DNA from: Aldehydirespirator sp965221215
Lineage (GTDB): Bacteria > Actinomycetota > Acidimicrobiia > Acidimicrobiales > Aldehydirespiratoraceae
NCBI GenBank assembly: GCA_965221215.1
Contig: OZ244872.1
Coordinates: 62,001-126,000, forward strand
Direction of reading: 5' to 3'
DNA length: 64,000 nt
Position numbers and translations under genes: made by a program. Positions 54,914-64,000 of the stretch are shown piece by piece (within the stretch, counting starts at the first letter, position 1; every line of letters starts with the position of its first letter). Under the pieces are notes generated by a model. It ran no database searches. It was not told the origin of the DNA and saw only the letters and a program-made list of their open reading frames with translations.

Positions 54914-55387
54914 TCAGGCGCCGAAGGTGCGCGGGTGCCGGTAGGAGGCACCGACGATGCGGCCGTCGCCAACTTCCAACTCCCAGATCGACGCCTTCTT
55001 GCACCTTCCCAAGTCCGGAATGTCCAGCCCGTGCCGGGCCAGCACCCACAGCAGGCCGGGAATCACGTCGCCGTGGCTGCACAGCACCGCGTCGCCCTCG
55101 GCGGCGGCCAGCGAGCGCAGCAACTCCAGGGCATCGCTGACCAACGTTCCCTCGGCCAGCAAGGCCGCGGTCTCCACCGGCAGTCCCAGCATCCGCCCCA
55201 GCGGCACCACCGTGGCCACGCAGCGCGCCGCCGGGCTCGACAGGATCCGCCGCACCGGGCGCACCGCCAGTGCGGCGCCGACGGCCTCGGCCTGCCTCAG
55301 CCCGACATCGTCAAGCGGCCTTGCAAAGTCGTCGCCCACCCAATCCGACCGACTGCCCGCGTCAGCATGACGCACCAGATGCAGCAT
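54914..55387 (-). CDS. Histidine phosphatase (SixA-like)
   Basis: This 157-residue protein begins LHLVRHADAG, with the RH catalytic motif of the histidine phosphatase superfamily, and has a second catalytic His in CSHGDVIPG. Its short size fits the SixA or phosphohistidine phosphatase branch. ATG 55387 follows GGAGGGCGGA by a few bases, a good ribosome-binding site; the longer frame upstream is antisense to mrp. The substrate is unknown. Confidence 0.85.
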   Translation of the reverse strand: MLHLVRHADAGSRSDWVGDDFARPLDDVGLRQAEAVGAALAVRPVRRILSSPAARCVATVVPLGRMLGLPVETAALLAEGTLVSDALELLRSLAAAEGDAVLCSHGDVIPGLLWVLARHGLDIPDLGRCKKASIWELEVGDGRIVGASYRHPRTFGA

Positions 55388-55451
55388 CAATCCGCCCTCC
55401 AAGGCGAGCGCGCACAGATGCGCGTCCAAGACACCCCGGTAGCCTAGGCCG

Positions 55452-56591
<1,140 letters not shown>

Positions 56592-56605
56592 GACAGGAGA
56601 ACGAC

Positions 56606-56833
56606 GTGGAGCTTCGCATCGGTATCGCCGACAACCCCCAGCCCATCACCGTGACCCTCCCCGACGACTCCGACCGCGCCAGCATCACGGCGGCGGTCGA
56701 GGCCGCATTGCGGGGCGAGTCGCCGGTGCTGTGGCTGACCGACGACAAGGGCCGCGAGATTGCGGTGGCCGCATCGCGGGTCACCCATGTGGAGCTGGGC
56801 CCACCCGGCTCCAACCCCATCGGATTCGGATAG
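56606..56833 (+). CDS. DUF3107 family protein
   Basis: This 75-residue protein begins MELRIGIADNPQPITV and ends HVELGPPGSNPIGFG, the conserved ends of the DUF3107 family, a small actinobacterial protein of unknown function that in mycobacteria lies near stress and regulatory genes. The GTG at 56606 follows AGGAGA. It is cotranscribed with mrp. Confidence 0.88.
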   Translation: MELRIGIADNPQPITVTLPDDSDRASITAAVEAALRGESPVLWLTDDKGREIAVAASRVTHVELGPPGSNPIGFG

Positions 56834-56859
56834 CAGCCGAATAGGCGGGCGCGCCGCCC

Positions 56860-58407
56860 ATGGCCGGTCTCGAGGAGTTGGCCCGGTCTCACACTGCGCT
56901 CGACGAGCGCTCCATAGACCACCTGCACCGGCTGGTGGCCTCGTGGGCGCCGCTGGCCGACCTCTCCTTCGGAGACTTGCTGCTGTACGCCCCCTGCGCC
57001 ACCGGTCGGGCGACAAGCGAGGCAGGCGGCGGATTCGTGGTGCTGGCCCACGCCCGGTCCAACACCGGCCCCACCGTTCACACGGTCGACCCGGTCGGGA
57101 CCGTGGTTCGGGGGCAGCCCCTGACGTGGCTGCGGACCGCGATAGACGCCGGCGAGCCGGGCGAGGCCGAGATAGCCGAGCCCGGCGCAAGCGAAGACCC
57201 GGTGGTGGAAGAAGTTGCAGAGGGGCGCTTGTCAAGGCGCGACCGGCGGCGGGTCGTGGACTACGTGCCGGTTCGCTGCGGCGACGCACCGGTGGCGGTG
57301 CTGGCCCGCGAGGCGGGGCCGGCCCCCGTCCGCCACGAGAACCCGCTGGAGACCATCTACCGAGGCCTCTACGGTCGCTTCGCGCGGATGATCGCCGAGG
57401 GCGCCTTCCCCTATGGCCGCATGGAGCGGGTGGGCGAGTTCCGAGAGCCCCGGGTGGGCGACGGCGTGCTGGTGCTCGACCGGGAGGGCCGGGTCAGCTA
57501 CGCCTCGCCCAACGCCCGCAGCGCCCTGCACCGGCTCGGCGTGATGCACCCCGTGCCGGGCCGCAGCCTCAGCGACCTTGGGCTCGACGACAACGTGATC
57601 CGGCGCTCGTTCTGGCGGCGGCGCTCCACTGTGGCCGAGTTCACCGCCGGATCGATGATCGTGGTGGTGCTGCGGGCCTATCCCATGGTGGCCGAGGACC
57701 GCATCACCGGAGCGGTGGCCATGCTGCGTGACGTGTCGGAGCTGCGTCAGCACGACCGCCTGCTGGTGTCGAAGGACGCCACCATCCGCGAGATCCACCA
57801 CCGGGTCAAGAACAACCTGCAGACGGTCAGCTCGCTGCTGCAGCTCCAGGCCCGCCGCCTCGACAGCCCCGAGGCGAAGGCGGCGGTGGAGAGCTCCGTG
57901 CGGCGGATCTCGTCAATCGCCATGGTGCACGAGCACCTGGCCCTCGACACCGCCGCCGAGCTCGACTTCGACGAGGTGGTGGGTCCGCTGGTGCGGCTGG
58001 TGCAGGAGGGGCTGGCGCCGCGCTCGGGAAAGATCCAGGTGGAGGGGACCGTCGGCGAGATCGACGGCGAGACGGCCATGCCGCTGGCGGTGGTGCTGGT
58101 GGAGCTGGTGCAGAATGCCTTCCAACATGCTTCTACCCCCGATGGCTCCGGAGGGCTGGTCGAGGTGCGGTTGGCCCGCACCGCCGCCACGCTGACCATG
58201 CGCATCACCGATGACGGCCCCGGAGTGCCCGAAGGCTTCTCGCTGGACCGCGATGCCGGGCTCGGCCTCACCATCGTGCGAACCTTTGTGGTGCACGATC
58301 TGGGTGGCTCGGTCACCATCAAGGCCGCGTCGGCGGACCCGCCCCGCGGCACGGTGATCGAGGTGACCGTCCCCCGCCGGCCAGCCAGCGGCCCGTCGTT
58401 GAATTGA
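56860..58407 (+). CDS. pdtaS: PdtaS-type sensor histidine kinase
   Basis: This 515-residue kinase has an N-terminal GAF-like domain, a PAS domain (about 190-295), then REIHHRVKNNLQTVSSLLQL (H box at about 311) and a C-terminal HATPase with LVQNAFQHA and DDGPGVPEG. This HisKA_2 layout matches PdtaS, which senses and then phosphorylates the ANTAR regulator PdtaR. No membrane segment is present. The regulator is not in this window. It starts 26 bp after DUF3107. Confidence 0.88.
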   Translation: MAGLEELARSHTALDERSIDHLHRLVASWAPLADLSFGDLLLYAPCATGRATSEAGGGFVVLAHARSNTGPTVHTVDPVGTVVRGQPLTWLRTAIDAGEPGEAEIAEPGASEDPVVEEVAEGRLSRRDRRRVVDYVPVRCGDAPVAVLAREAGPAPVRHENPLETIYRGLYGRFARMIAEGAFPYGRMERVGEFREPRVGDGVLVLDREGRVSYASPNARSALHRLGVMHPVPGRSLSDLGLDDNVIRRSFWRRRSTVAEFTAGSMIVVVLRAYPMVAEDRITGAVAMLRDVSELRQHDRLLVSKDATIREIHHRVKNNLQTVSSLLQLQARRLDSPEAKAAVESSVRRISSIAMVHEHLALDTAAELDFDEVVGPLVRLVQEGLAPRSGKIQVEGTVGEIDGETAMPLAVVLVELVQNAFQHASTPDGSGGLVEVRLARTAATLTMRITDDGPGVPEGFSLDRDAGLGLTIVRTFVVHDLGGSVTIKAASADPPRGTVIEVTVPRRPASGPSLN

Positions 58408-58511
58408 CGGGGCCGCCACGCTGAACTTGGCGCCCCGCGCTGCCCGAGCTGCCAACGGCAGTGGGACCATCCGCGCGACCTCTTGGCTGGAGTCTGTGCG
58501 AGACTGCCCCG

Positions 58512-59195
58512 ATGGCGGCGGTGATCGCGCATCGGGGAGCCAGTCGGGCCGCTCCGGAGAACACGGTGGAGGCGTTTCGGCTGGCCCGGGATCTCGGCGC
58601 CGACTGGGTGGAGCTCGATGTGCGCCGCACGGCCGACGGCGTGGCCGTGGTCCATCACGATGCCCACCTGGCCGACGGACGTCGTATCGGCACCATGCAC
58701 GCCGACGAGCTTCCCGGCTACGTGCCCAGCCTGGCCGAGGCTCTGGAGTCCTGCGAGGGCATGGGGGTGCACCTCGAGATCAAGAACCTGCCCGACGACC
58801 CCGATTACGACCGCGAGAACCTCGTCGCCGACGCGGTGGCCGGACTCATCGCCGCCTACCTCGGACCCCGACGGGCCGTGGTGTCGTCGTACAACGTCGA
58901 CGCGGTGGCGGCGGTGCGGGCCGTCGACCCGTCCATCCCCACCGCGCTGGTCTGTGGGATCGTTCAGCCCGCCCAGGCGGTGGCCCGGGCCGCCGGGCAC
59001 GAGATGTCCGCCGTGCACCCGTTCGACTCCATGTGCGACAAGGGGTTTGTGGACCGGGCCCACCAAGCCGGGCTGGCCGTCAACGTGTGGACCATCAACG
59101 TGGCCGAGCGCATGGCGGAGTTGGTGGCCATGGGCGTGGACGGGCTCATCACCGATGTGCCCGACGTGGCCCGAGCCGTGGTGGACGCCGCCTGA
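58512..59195 (+). CDS. Glycerophosphodiester phosphodiesterase family protein
   Basis: This 227-residue TIM-barrel enzyme starts AAVIAHRGASRAAPENT, holding the HRG catalytic segment and the ENT metal ligand, and ELDVRRTADGVAVVHHDAHL with further ligands and the second catalytic His. VNVWTINVAERM is the C-terminal conserved segment. It hydrolyses glycerophosphodiesters from phospholipid turnover. The ATG at 58512 was chosen because HRG normally lies near the N-terminus; the longer frame upstream is unsupported. Confidence 0.9.
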   Translation: MAAVIAHRGASRAAPENTVEAFRLARDLGADWVELDVRRTADGVAVVHHDAHLADGRRIGTMHADELPGYVPSLAEALESCEGMGVHLEIKNLPDDPDYDRENLVADAVAGLIAAYLGPRRAVVSSYNVDAVAAVRAVDPSIPTALVCGIVQPAQAVARAAGHEMSAVHPFDSMCDKGFVDRAHQAGLAVNVWTINVAERMAELVAMGVDGLITDVPDVARAVVDAA

Positions 59196-59202
59196 ACCGA
59201 TC

Positions 59203-60123
59203 TCAGGCCGCTTTGGGCAGCACCAGGCGCAGGGCGTCGGGGGCCCAGCGGATTCTCAGCCGGGGAGCGGCGCCGAGGTGGTCGCCGTCGACCTGGTACG
59301 GCATGGGCGGATCAGCGGTCACGGTGAAGTCTCGCAGCCCCTCGTGGGCCCTCACGCCCGGCATGCCCCGTACGTCGCCGTCGCCCAGCGCTCGGATCGC
59401 CACGGGGAGCAGTCGGTGCATGGAGAGGCTGGCCAGGGTCACCGCGGTCAGCGGCTCGTCGAGCCCCAGGCCCGGCGCGAGGTCGAAGCTGCGACCGCCC
59501 AGGTAGGTGTACGGCTCGGCGTTCAGCACCACGGTGAACAGACCCTGGGCCAGCGTCTCGCCGCCGGCGTCGAGCACCCGCATGGGCGGCCGTCGGCGGT
59601 GGGCCCCGCGCATCCAGGTGGTGATGGTGGCGTAGACGAACAGCGGATGCCCGGCCCAGCGCTTCCACGGACCGCGGCTCTCCACCAGTTCGACGACCGC
59701 GGCGTCGAAGCCGATCCCGCAGTGGAACAGGAAGTACCGCCCGTTGACCGCTCCCAGCCCGATCCTGGTGACGGCGCCGCGGTCGAGGGCGTCGAGAAGC
59801 TGTCCGGCCGCCTCGACCGGATCGTCGGGCAGGCCGATGATGCGGGCGAACACGTTGGTGCTGCCCCCCGGCAGGGCGGCCAGGGCGGTGTCGGTTCCGG
59901 CCAGGCCGTTGGCGGCCTCATTGAGGGTGCCGTCGCCGCCCAGCACCACCACCGCGTCAGTTCCCTCCGAGGCGGCCGAGCGGGCCAGGCGGGTGGCGTG
60001 TCCCCGCCGGGCGGTCTCGGCCAGGGTCACGTCGTGGTCGGCCGACAGCGCCTTCTGGATCACCACCCGCCGCCGCCCGGTCACCGACGAGGCGACCGAG
60101 TTCACCAGCAGCAGAATCCGCAC
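59203..60123 (-). CDS. Diacylglycerol/lipid kinase family protein
   Basis: This 306-residue DAGK-catalytic-domain protein has the nucleotide loop VVLGGDGTLNEAANGLAG and PGGSTNVFARI, and a C-terminal beta-sandwich domain. It probably phosphorylates a lipid such as diacylglycerol or a sphingoid-like base. It converges on the GDPD gene with 7 bp between, so the pair may be convergent lipid-turnover genes. The start is ATG at 60123. Confidence 0.88.
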   Translation of the reverse strand: MRILLLVNSVASSVTGRRRVVIQKALSADHDVTLAETARRGHATRLARSAASEGTDAVVVLGGDGTLNEAANGLAGTDTALAALPGGSTNVFARIIGLPDDPVEAAGQLLDALDRGAVTRIGLGAVNGRYFLFHCGIGFDAAVVELVESRGPWKRWAGHPLFVYATITTWMRGAHRRRPPMRVLDAGGETLAQGLFTVVLNAEPYTYLGGRSFDLAPGLGLDEPLTAVTLASLSMHRLLPVAIRALGDGDVRGMPGVRAHEGLRDFTVTADPPMPYQVDGDHLGAAPRLRIRWAPDALRLVLPKAA

Positions 60124-60183
60124 CGGCCCAGTCTGTCCGCTCGCAGCCCCGCCGCGTCGAGCAGCGGCCTGTCTGGGGCTTGC

Positions 60184-61155
60184 CTAGCGGGTTTCGAGGG
60201 TCTCGGTGAGCTTGGGCAGCACCTTGTGCACATCGCCGACGATGCCGAGGTCGGCCACCGCGAAGATGGGGGCCTCGGAGTCCTTGTTGATGGCGATGAT
60301 GTTCTTGGAGCCCTTCATGCCCACCAGATGCTGGGTGGCGCCCGAGATGCCGCAGGCGATGTAGACAGTGGGCTTGACCACCTTCCCGGTCTGGCCGACC
60401 TGGTAGCTGTAGGGCACCCAGCCCGCGTCGACGATGGCCCGGCTGGCCCCCGGAGCGGCGCCCAGTTGCTTGGCCAGGCCCTCGATCATCGAGTAGGCGT
60501 CGGCCGATCCCAGTCCCCGCCCGCCCGACACCACGATGGCGGCCTCGTCGAGCTTGGGGCCCGCGGACTCCTCGGTGAAGCGGTCTCGGATCACTGCGCC
60601 TCCGGCCGCCCCCAGCTCGGGGACCGGCAGGTCCACCACCTCGGCGGGCGGGCCGCCCACCGGCGAGGGCTCGAAGGACTTGGGGCGGACGAGCCAGATG
60701 TCGGGCCCGCCGCCGGTGAACCGGGAGCTCACGTTGAGCGTGCCGCCGAACACCGGTTCGACGCCCACTAGGCGGTCGCCGTCGAGGCTGAGGTCGACCA
60801 CGTTGGACAGCACGCCCGCGCCCAGCTTCACCGAGAGCCGGGCGGCCACGTCGCGGCCGTCGTAGGTGGTGCCGAACAAGAACGCGTCGGGGGCGGCTGC
60901 ATCGCCCGACGCGAACGCCGATGCCACCGCCGAGGCGACGCAGGCGCCCTGCATGCGCCCGGCCAGATCGCCGGTGGCGTACACCTTGGCCGTCCCGTGA
61001 TCGCCGAGCTCGGCCGCTCGGGCCGAGCCGTCGCCGCCGATGAACACCTCGACGGTGTCGGCCACCTCGCGGGCCTTGGCCAGCATCTCCAGCGTGATGG
61101 TGGCCACGCCGTCGGCGCCGGCCTCGCCGAACACCCAGATCTTCTCCAACGCCAT
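60184..61155 (-). CDS. etfA: Electron transfer flavoprotein alpha subunit
   Basis: This 323-residue FAD-binding subunit has the ETF-alpha C-terminal motifs VVSGGRGLG, QVGQTGKVVKPTVYIACGIS and GSKNIIAINKD. With EtfB it accepts electrons from acyl-CoA dehydrogenases. ATG 61155 begins the conserved MALEKIWVFGE; the frame upstream runs through tandem repeats and is not coding. It follows etfB on the same strand, with the repeats between. Confidence 0.95.
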   Translation of the reverse strand: MALEKIWVFGEAGADGVATITLEMLAKAREVADTVEVFIGGDGSARAAELGDHGTAKVYATGDLAGRMQGACVASAVASAFASGDAAAPDAFLFGTTYDGRDVAARLSVKLGAGVLSNVVDLSLDGDRLVGVEPVFGGTLNVSSRFTGGGPDIWLVRPKSFEPSPVGGPPAEVVDLPVPELGAAGGAVIRDRFTEESAGPKLDEAAIVVSGGRGLGSADAYSMIEGLAKQLGAAPGASRAIVDAGWVPYSYQVGQTGKVVKPTVYIACGISGATQHLVGMKGSKNIIAINKDSEAPIFAVADLGIVGDVHKVLPKLTETLETR

Positions 61156-61157
61156 CT

Positions 61158-61249
61158 GTGTTCTCCGCTCCTGTTCGCTGCGCTCACGGGCCGCTCGGGC
61201 CCGGTGTTCTCCGCTCCTGTTCGCTGCGCTCACGGGCCGCTCGGGCCCT
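61158..61249 (-). repeat. Two tandem copies of a 46-bp unit between etfB and etfA
   Basis: The units 61158-61203 and 61204-61249 share 45 identical bases and only differ at the last position. On the minus strand each contains GAGCGGCCCGTGAGCGCAGC and GAACAGGAGCGGAG, the 3' part of the dispersed repeat. The first unit ends at the etfB stop and the second ends three bases before the etfA start, so the pair fills the gap and lies in the etfA leader. Confidence 0.85.
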
Positions 61250-62027
61250 AGATCACCTTGAGTTCGTCTAGGAAGGCCACGATGCGCTCGTGGGCGTCGC
61301 CCTCGTCCACCACCACCTCGCCCGCGGCCCGCTCGGGCGCCTCGGCGATCTCGGTGATCTCCTGGCCGGCGCCGGCCCAGCCCACCTGCTCGGCGGCGAT
61401 GCCGAGATCGGCGACCTTGAGCTGGTCGACCGGCTTGTTCTTGGCCTGCATGATCCCTCGGAACGACGGGTACCGGGGCTCGACCACCCCGGCCGTCACC
61501 GACACGACCGCGGGCAGGGGGCATTCGACCAGATCGGCGCCGGCCTCGGTCTGGCGGCGCACCGTGGCCGTGCCGCCCTCGACGGCGATCTCCTTGGCGA
61601 ACGTCACCGACGGCAGGCCCATCAGCTCGGCCACCTGGGCGGGAACGACGCCGGTGTAGCCGTCGCTGGACTCGGTGGCGGCCAGAACCAGGTCGGGCTC
61701 GGCCCGCGTGGCCGCGGCGGCGAGCACCCGGGCGGTGCCCAGGGCGTCGGAGCCCGCCAGCGCCTCGTCGCTGATGAGCGTGGCCGAGTCGGCGCCCATG
61801 GCCAGGGCGGTCCGCAGGCCGCTCACCTCCTCGTTGGGCACCATCGAGACCAGATGCACCGTGCCCTCGCCGGCGGCGTCCACCAACTGCAGGGCCATCT
61901 CGACACCGTAGGAGTCGGACTCGTCGAGGATCAGCTTCACATCGCGCCGCAGCGTCTTGGTCGCGGGGTCCAGGGCACCGGGATCGGCCGGATCGGGGAT
62001 CTGCTTAACGCAGACGACAACCTTCAT
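61248..62027 (-). CDS. etfB: Electron transfer flavoprotein beta subunit
   Basis: This 259-residue subunit begins MKVVVCVKQIPDPADPG and has LILDESDSYGVEMALQL and the ETF-beta signature VEPRYPSFRGIMQAKNKP. It binds AMP and completes the ETF heterodimer. ATG 62027 gives the family start; TTG 62036 upstream is also open. It is followed on the same strand by etfA, with a tandem repeat between, so the two form an operon. Confidence 0.95.
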   Translation of the reverse strand: MKVVVCVKQIPDPADPGALDPATKTLRRDVKLILDESDSYGVEMALQLVDAAGEGTVHLVSMVPNEEVSGLRTALAMGADSATLISDEALAGSDALGTARVLAAAATRAEPDLVLAATESSDGYTGVVPAQVAELMGLPSVTFAKEIAVEGGTATVRRQTEAGADLVECPLPAVVSVTAGVVEPRYPSFRGIMQAKNKPVDQLKVADLGIAAEQVGWAGAGQEITEIAEAPERAAGEVVVDEGDAHERIVAFLDELKVI

Positions 62028-62121
62028 GGGCGCCAAGTGTGCCAGCGCTCAGCCAGAAACGAACCCCGCCCACCGCTTCTGTTGGCGGCACGCACGGTCC
62101 CCCCGAACCCCGGCTTGGCCC

Positions 62122-62871
62122 CTAGACCAGCGGCCAGGGCCAGCGGTGGCCGTGGCCGTCGGACGGGAACCGGCCAGCCGCAAGCAGCGTTTCGGTTCGG
62201 GCCAGCGTGGCGTCCTGCTCCTCGGACGTGAGCGCCGCGGCCAGCGTTTCGGGCAGTCCGGCCTCCAGCAGCGGCTGCAGGTCGCGACTCACGGCCTCGG
62301 GCAGCGGCGCGCCCGCGAAGTCCCAGATCACGGTGCGCAGCTTGAACTGCGAATGGAACGACAGGCCGTTGTCGATGGCCCAGATCGTGCCGTCGGTGCC
62401 GAGCAGGCAATGGCCCGACTTGCGGTCGGTGTTGTTGATCACGATGTCGAGCGCGCAGATGCGCTCCAGCTCGGACCTGAACCGTGCCTGGGGCGCCAGC
62501 GTGAAGTAGTGCTCCTCGAAGTCGGCGGGCATGAACAGTTGCAGCGACCCCTCGTCGAAGGGAAGGTCGTCGCGGACCACGGTGGGGGGCACCACATCCC
62601 AGCCGAGCGCTTCGTCCATCCAGAACGCGCCGGCCTCGCGGTGGGCCAGTCCCGACGGGAAGTCCCACAGCGGCCGCTCGCCCCGCACCGGCTTGTAGAC
62701 GGCCTGGGCGTCGAGTCCCTCGTGGGCTACGTCCACCAGGAAGGTCGCGTTGGAGCTGTAGGGCATTCTCCCCCTCAGCTCCACATCGCCCTCGGCCAGC
62801 AGAGCCAGCGCCCGGCCGGTCTCGATGGGGGGCCGGTCCCGGATGGGCGAGTCGCCGGCGCCGTCGGCCAC
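62122..62871 (-). CDS. SCO1664-family kinase-fold protein
   Basis: This 249-residue protein resembles the SCO1664 family of actinobacteria with a PI3K/PI4K-like kinase fold: VYKPVRGERPLWDFPSGL holds the conserved Lys, and ALDIVINNTDRKSGHCL and IWAIDNGLSFH are the metal-binding Asp and Asn motifs. Function is unproven. GTG 62871 was chosen since the region upstream overlaps the DUF3090 gene; other starts are open. It is in the conserved phosphatase / DUF3090 / SCO1664 gene set. Confidence 0.8.
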   Translation of the reverse strand: MADGAGDSPIRDRPPIETGRALALLAEGDVELRGRMPYSSNATFLVDVAHEGLDAQAVYKPVRGERPLWDFPSGLAHREAGAFWMDEALGWDVVPPTVVRDDLPFDEGSLQLFMPADFEEHYFTLAPQARFRSELERICALDIVINNTDRKSGHCLLGTDGTIWAIDNGLSFHSQFKLRTVIWDFAGAPLPEAVSRDLQPLLEAGLPETLAAALTSEEQDATLARTETLLAAGRFPSDGHGHRWPWPLV

Positions 62872-62905
62872 GGCTAGCCGGCCACTGCGGCGGTCGCGGT
62901 CGCGT

Positions 62906-63394
62906 TCAGTTGTGGCACGGGCACCAGTTTCCGTTGGACGGCTCCAAGGGGCGCAGGCAGTAGGAGCACGGCGGGCGGCCGGCGGCCACCACGGCACGGG
63001 TCCGGCTCACCAGCGCCCTCACCTGGGGACGGGTCAGGGTGAAGCGGGCCGCCGCGCCGGCGGCGTCGGGATCCTCGACCAGTTCCTCGGCCACGAGGAT
63101 CACCCGACCCTCATCGGCGTCGTAGGCGATCCCCAGAGCGCCGATGGTCCAGGCCTCGACCACCGGCTCGCGCATGTCGAGGTCGGCGGGAGACTCTGCC
63201 TGCTCCGTGCCGGGCATCTCGTTCAGCACCCGGTCGAGATACTCGCCCAGAGCGGCCGCCTGGCGCTTCTCGAACTTGAGCGACACCAGCTCGCCCTCGG
63301 CCAGGCACTGCAGGTAGAAGACCCGCTCGCCCTTGGGCCCCAGCGTGCCCACCGTGATCATGTCGACCGCCTCGAAGTGGAACGACTCGCTCAT
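62906..63394 (-). CDS. DUF3090 family protein
   Basis: This 162-residue protein of the actinobacterial DUF3090 family has MSESFHFEAVDMITVGTLG at its start and a zinc-ribbon-like end CSYCLRPLEPSNGNWCPCHN with four cysteines. Function is unknown, but the gene is nearly always next to the SCO1664-like and phosphatase genes in actinobacteria. ATG 63394 matches the family start. Its stop is close to the SCO1664 gene. Confidence 0.88.
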   Translation of the reverse strand: MSESFHFEAVDMITVGTLGPKGERVFYLQCLAEGELVSLKFEKRQAAALGEYLDRVLNEMPGTEQAESPADLDMREPVVEAWTIGALGIAYDADEGRVILVAEELVEDPDAAGAAARFTLTRPQVRALVSRTRAVVAAGRPPCSYCLRPLEPSNGNWCPCHN

Positions 63395-63459
63395 CGCCGC
63401 GAGCCGACGGTGCCGGGCTGTCGTACTGATGCGCCACACATGCTCAACATCCTCACCGC

Positions 63460-63534
63460 GGGCGCAGCGACGACCGGTCGATGCACTGGTGAGTCGGCGG
63501 CCGTGCTCATGACGGGCGCAGCGACGACAGGTCG
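63460..63534. repeat. 21-bp direct repeat at the 3' end of the phosphatase gene
   Basis: GGGCGCAGCGACGACCGGTC (63460-63479, then G) and GGGCGCAGCGACGACAGGTC (63514-63533, then G) differ at one position and lie 54 bp apart. The second copy is inside the end of the phosphatase gene, so the gap before DUF3090 contains a partial duplication of that end. Confidence 0.6.
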
Positions 63535-64000
63535 TCGCCGGTGTTGTTCACGGCGAGCAGCATCGGGCCGCTGCGGTGGTAGGCGACCGCGGTGACCGAG
63601 CACGGCGAGATCACGATCCGCTGGAACAGGTCCAGCGGCGTGCCGGCCGCGGCCGCGGCGACCGCCTTGATCACATCGGCGTGCGACACCGCCACCACCG
63701 TCTCGCCCGGATGGCGGGCGCAGATGGCGGCCACCGCGTCGAGGGCCCGGGCCTGCATCTCGGCGAAGGACTCGCCGCCGGGGAAGCGGAACCCGCTCGG
63801 ATGGCGCTGCACCGTGGTCCACTCCTCGCGTCGGCGCAGCTGCTGCAGCTTGCGCCCCGTCCAGCGCCCGAAGTCGCACTCGATCAACCCCGGACTGCGC
63901 CGCACCCGCAGCTTGCAGGCCCGGGCGATGGGCGTCGCCGTTTCGACGGTGCGCTCCATGGGCGAGGCGTACACCGCCTTGACCCGGTCCAGCCCGGCCA
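63507..64000 (-). CDS. MSMEG_4193-type histidine phosphatase, 5' end outside the window
   Basis: The visible part of about 164 residues has AVYASPMERTVETATPIA, CDFGRWTGRKLQ and VAVSHADVIKA with the second catalytic His, typical of the phosphoglycerate-mutase-like family that lies before DUF3090 in actinobacteria. The N-terminal RHG motif must be beyond position 64000. The reading frame continues to the window edge. It probably starts the three-gene unit with DUF3090 and the SCO1664-like gene. Confidence 0.85.
   Translation of the reverse strand, partial: AGLDRVKAVYASPMERTVETATPIARACKLRVRRSPGLIECDFGRWTGRKLQQLRRREEWTTVQRHPSGFRFPGGESFAEMQARALDAVAAICARHPGETVVAVSHADVIKAVAAAAAGTPLDLFQRIVISPCSVTAVAYHRSGPMLLAVNNTGDDLSSLRPS

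Noticed and set aside
61158..61249. Tandem repeat considered as a CRISPR remnant
   Set aside because: There are only two units directly abutting with no spacers, and the unit is part of a dispersed repeat family; no cas genes are present.

Overview
The window is GC-rich DNA with many GTG starts and tightly overlapping genes. It reads as a chromosome segment of an actinobacterium, most likely class Acidimicrobiia. That is inferred from the conserved actinobacterial set phosphatase / DUF3090 / SCO1664-like at the right edge, DUF3107 beside Mrp, a PdtaS-type kinase and a YibE/F protein. There are no rRNA or tRNA genes and no CRISPR array.

Layout. (1) 1-10.1 kb is an accessory block on the minus strand: a type I restriction-modification locus (hsdR, hsdS, hsdM) whose genes are separated by an aspartyl-protease pair, a NYN-domain protein and a Doc-type toxin-antitoxin pair, with a truncated hsdS tail at the left edge and a VapBC pair beyond hsdR. 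(2) 10.2-14.1 kb encodes membrane proteins (YibE/F and three of unknown function). (3) 14.2-20.1 kb is a menaquinone operon, menF-menD-menH-menC; MenF carries an N-terminal MerR-like domain. (4) 20.1-26.4 kb holds a nucleotidyltransferase, a coxSLM-type molybdenum hydroxylase of form II and a gamma-glutamyltransferase. (5) 26.5-32.1 kb holds a second VapBC, an HMG-CoA-synthase-fold/DUF35 fusion coupled to a thiolase, inositol-1-phosphate synthase and a divergent LysR regulator. (6) 32.2-40.9 kb is a second accessory block: a DUF262/HNH gene (frame-broken), a PP-loop/Fe-S gene broken at a run of eleven G, a GHKL ATPase, two unknown genes and an AAA ATPase-nuclease. (7) 41.0-48.1 kb is a complete System I cytochrome c maturation operon, ccmABCDEFG plus a CcmH-CcmI fusion. 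(8) 48.2-52.6 kb is an adenine methyltransferase gene split by an IS256-family element with an exact 8-bp target duplication. (9) 52.7-64 kb is housekeeping: DUF3179 lipoprotein, HD protein, phosphatase, Mrp, DUF3107, histidine kinase, GDPD, lipid kinase, EtfA/EtfB and the conserved actinobacterial trio.

How it fits together. Menaquinone, electron-transfer flavoprotein, the Cox-type hydroxylase and cytochrome c maturation all serve respiratory electron transfer. The two accessory blocks look like defence islands: nucleases, methylases, ATPases and toxin-antitoxin pairs of lower GC, several of them broken. The best candidate for an undescribed system is the 34.0-39.05 kb cassette (PP-loop/Fe-S enzyme, GHKL ATPase, two proteins of unknown family). 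A composite intergenic repeat recurs at about 9.3, 14.2 and 54.8 kb, and its 3' part recurs at 0.3 and 61.2 kb.
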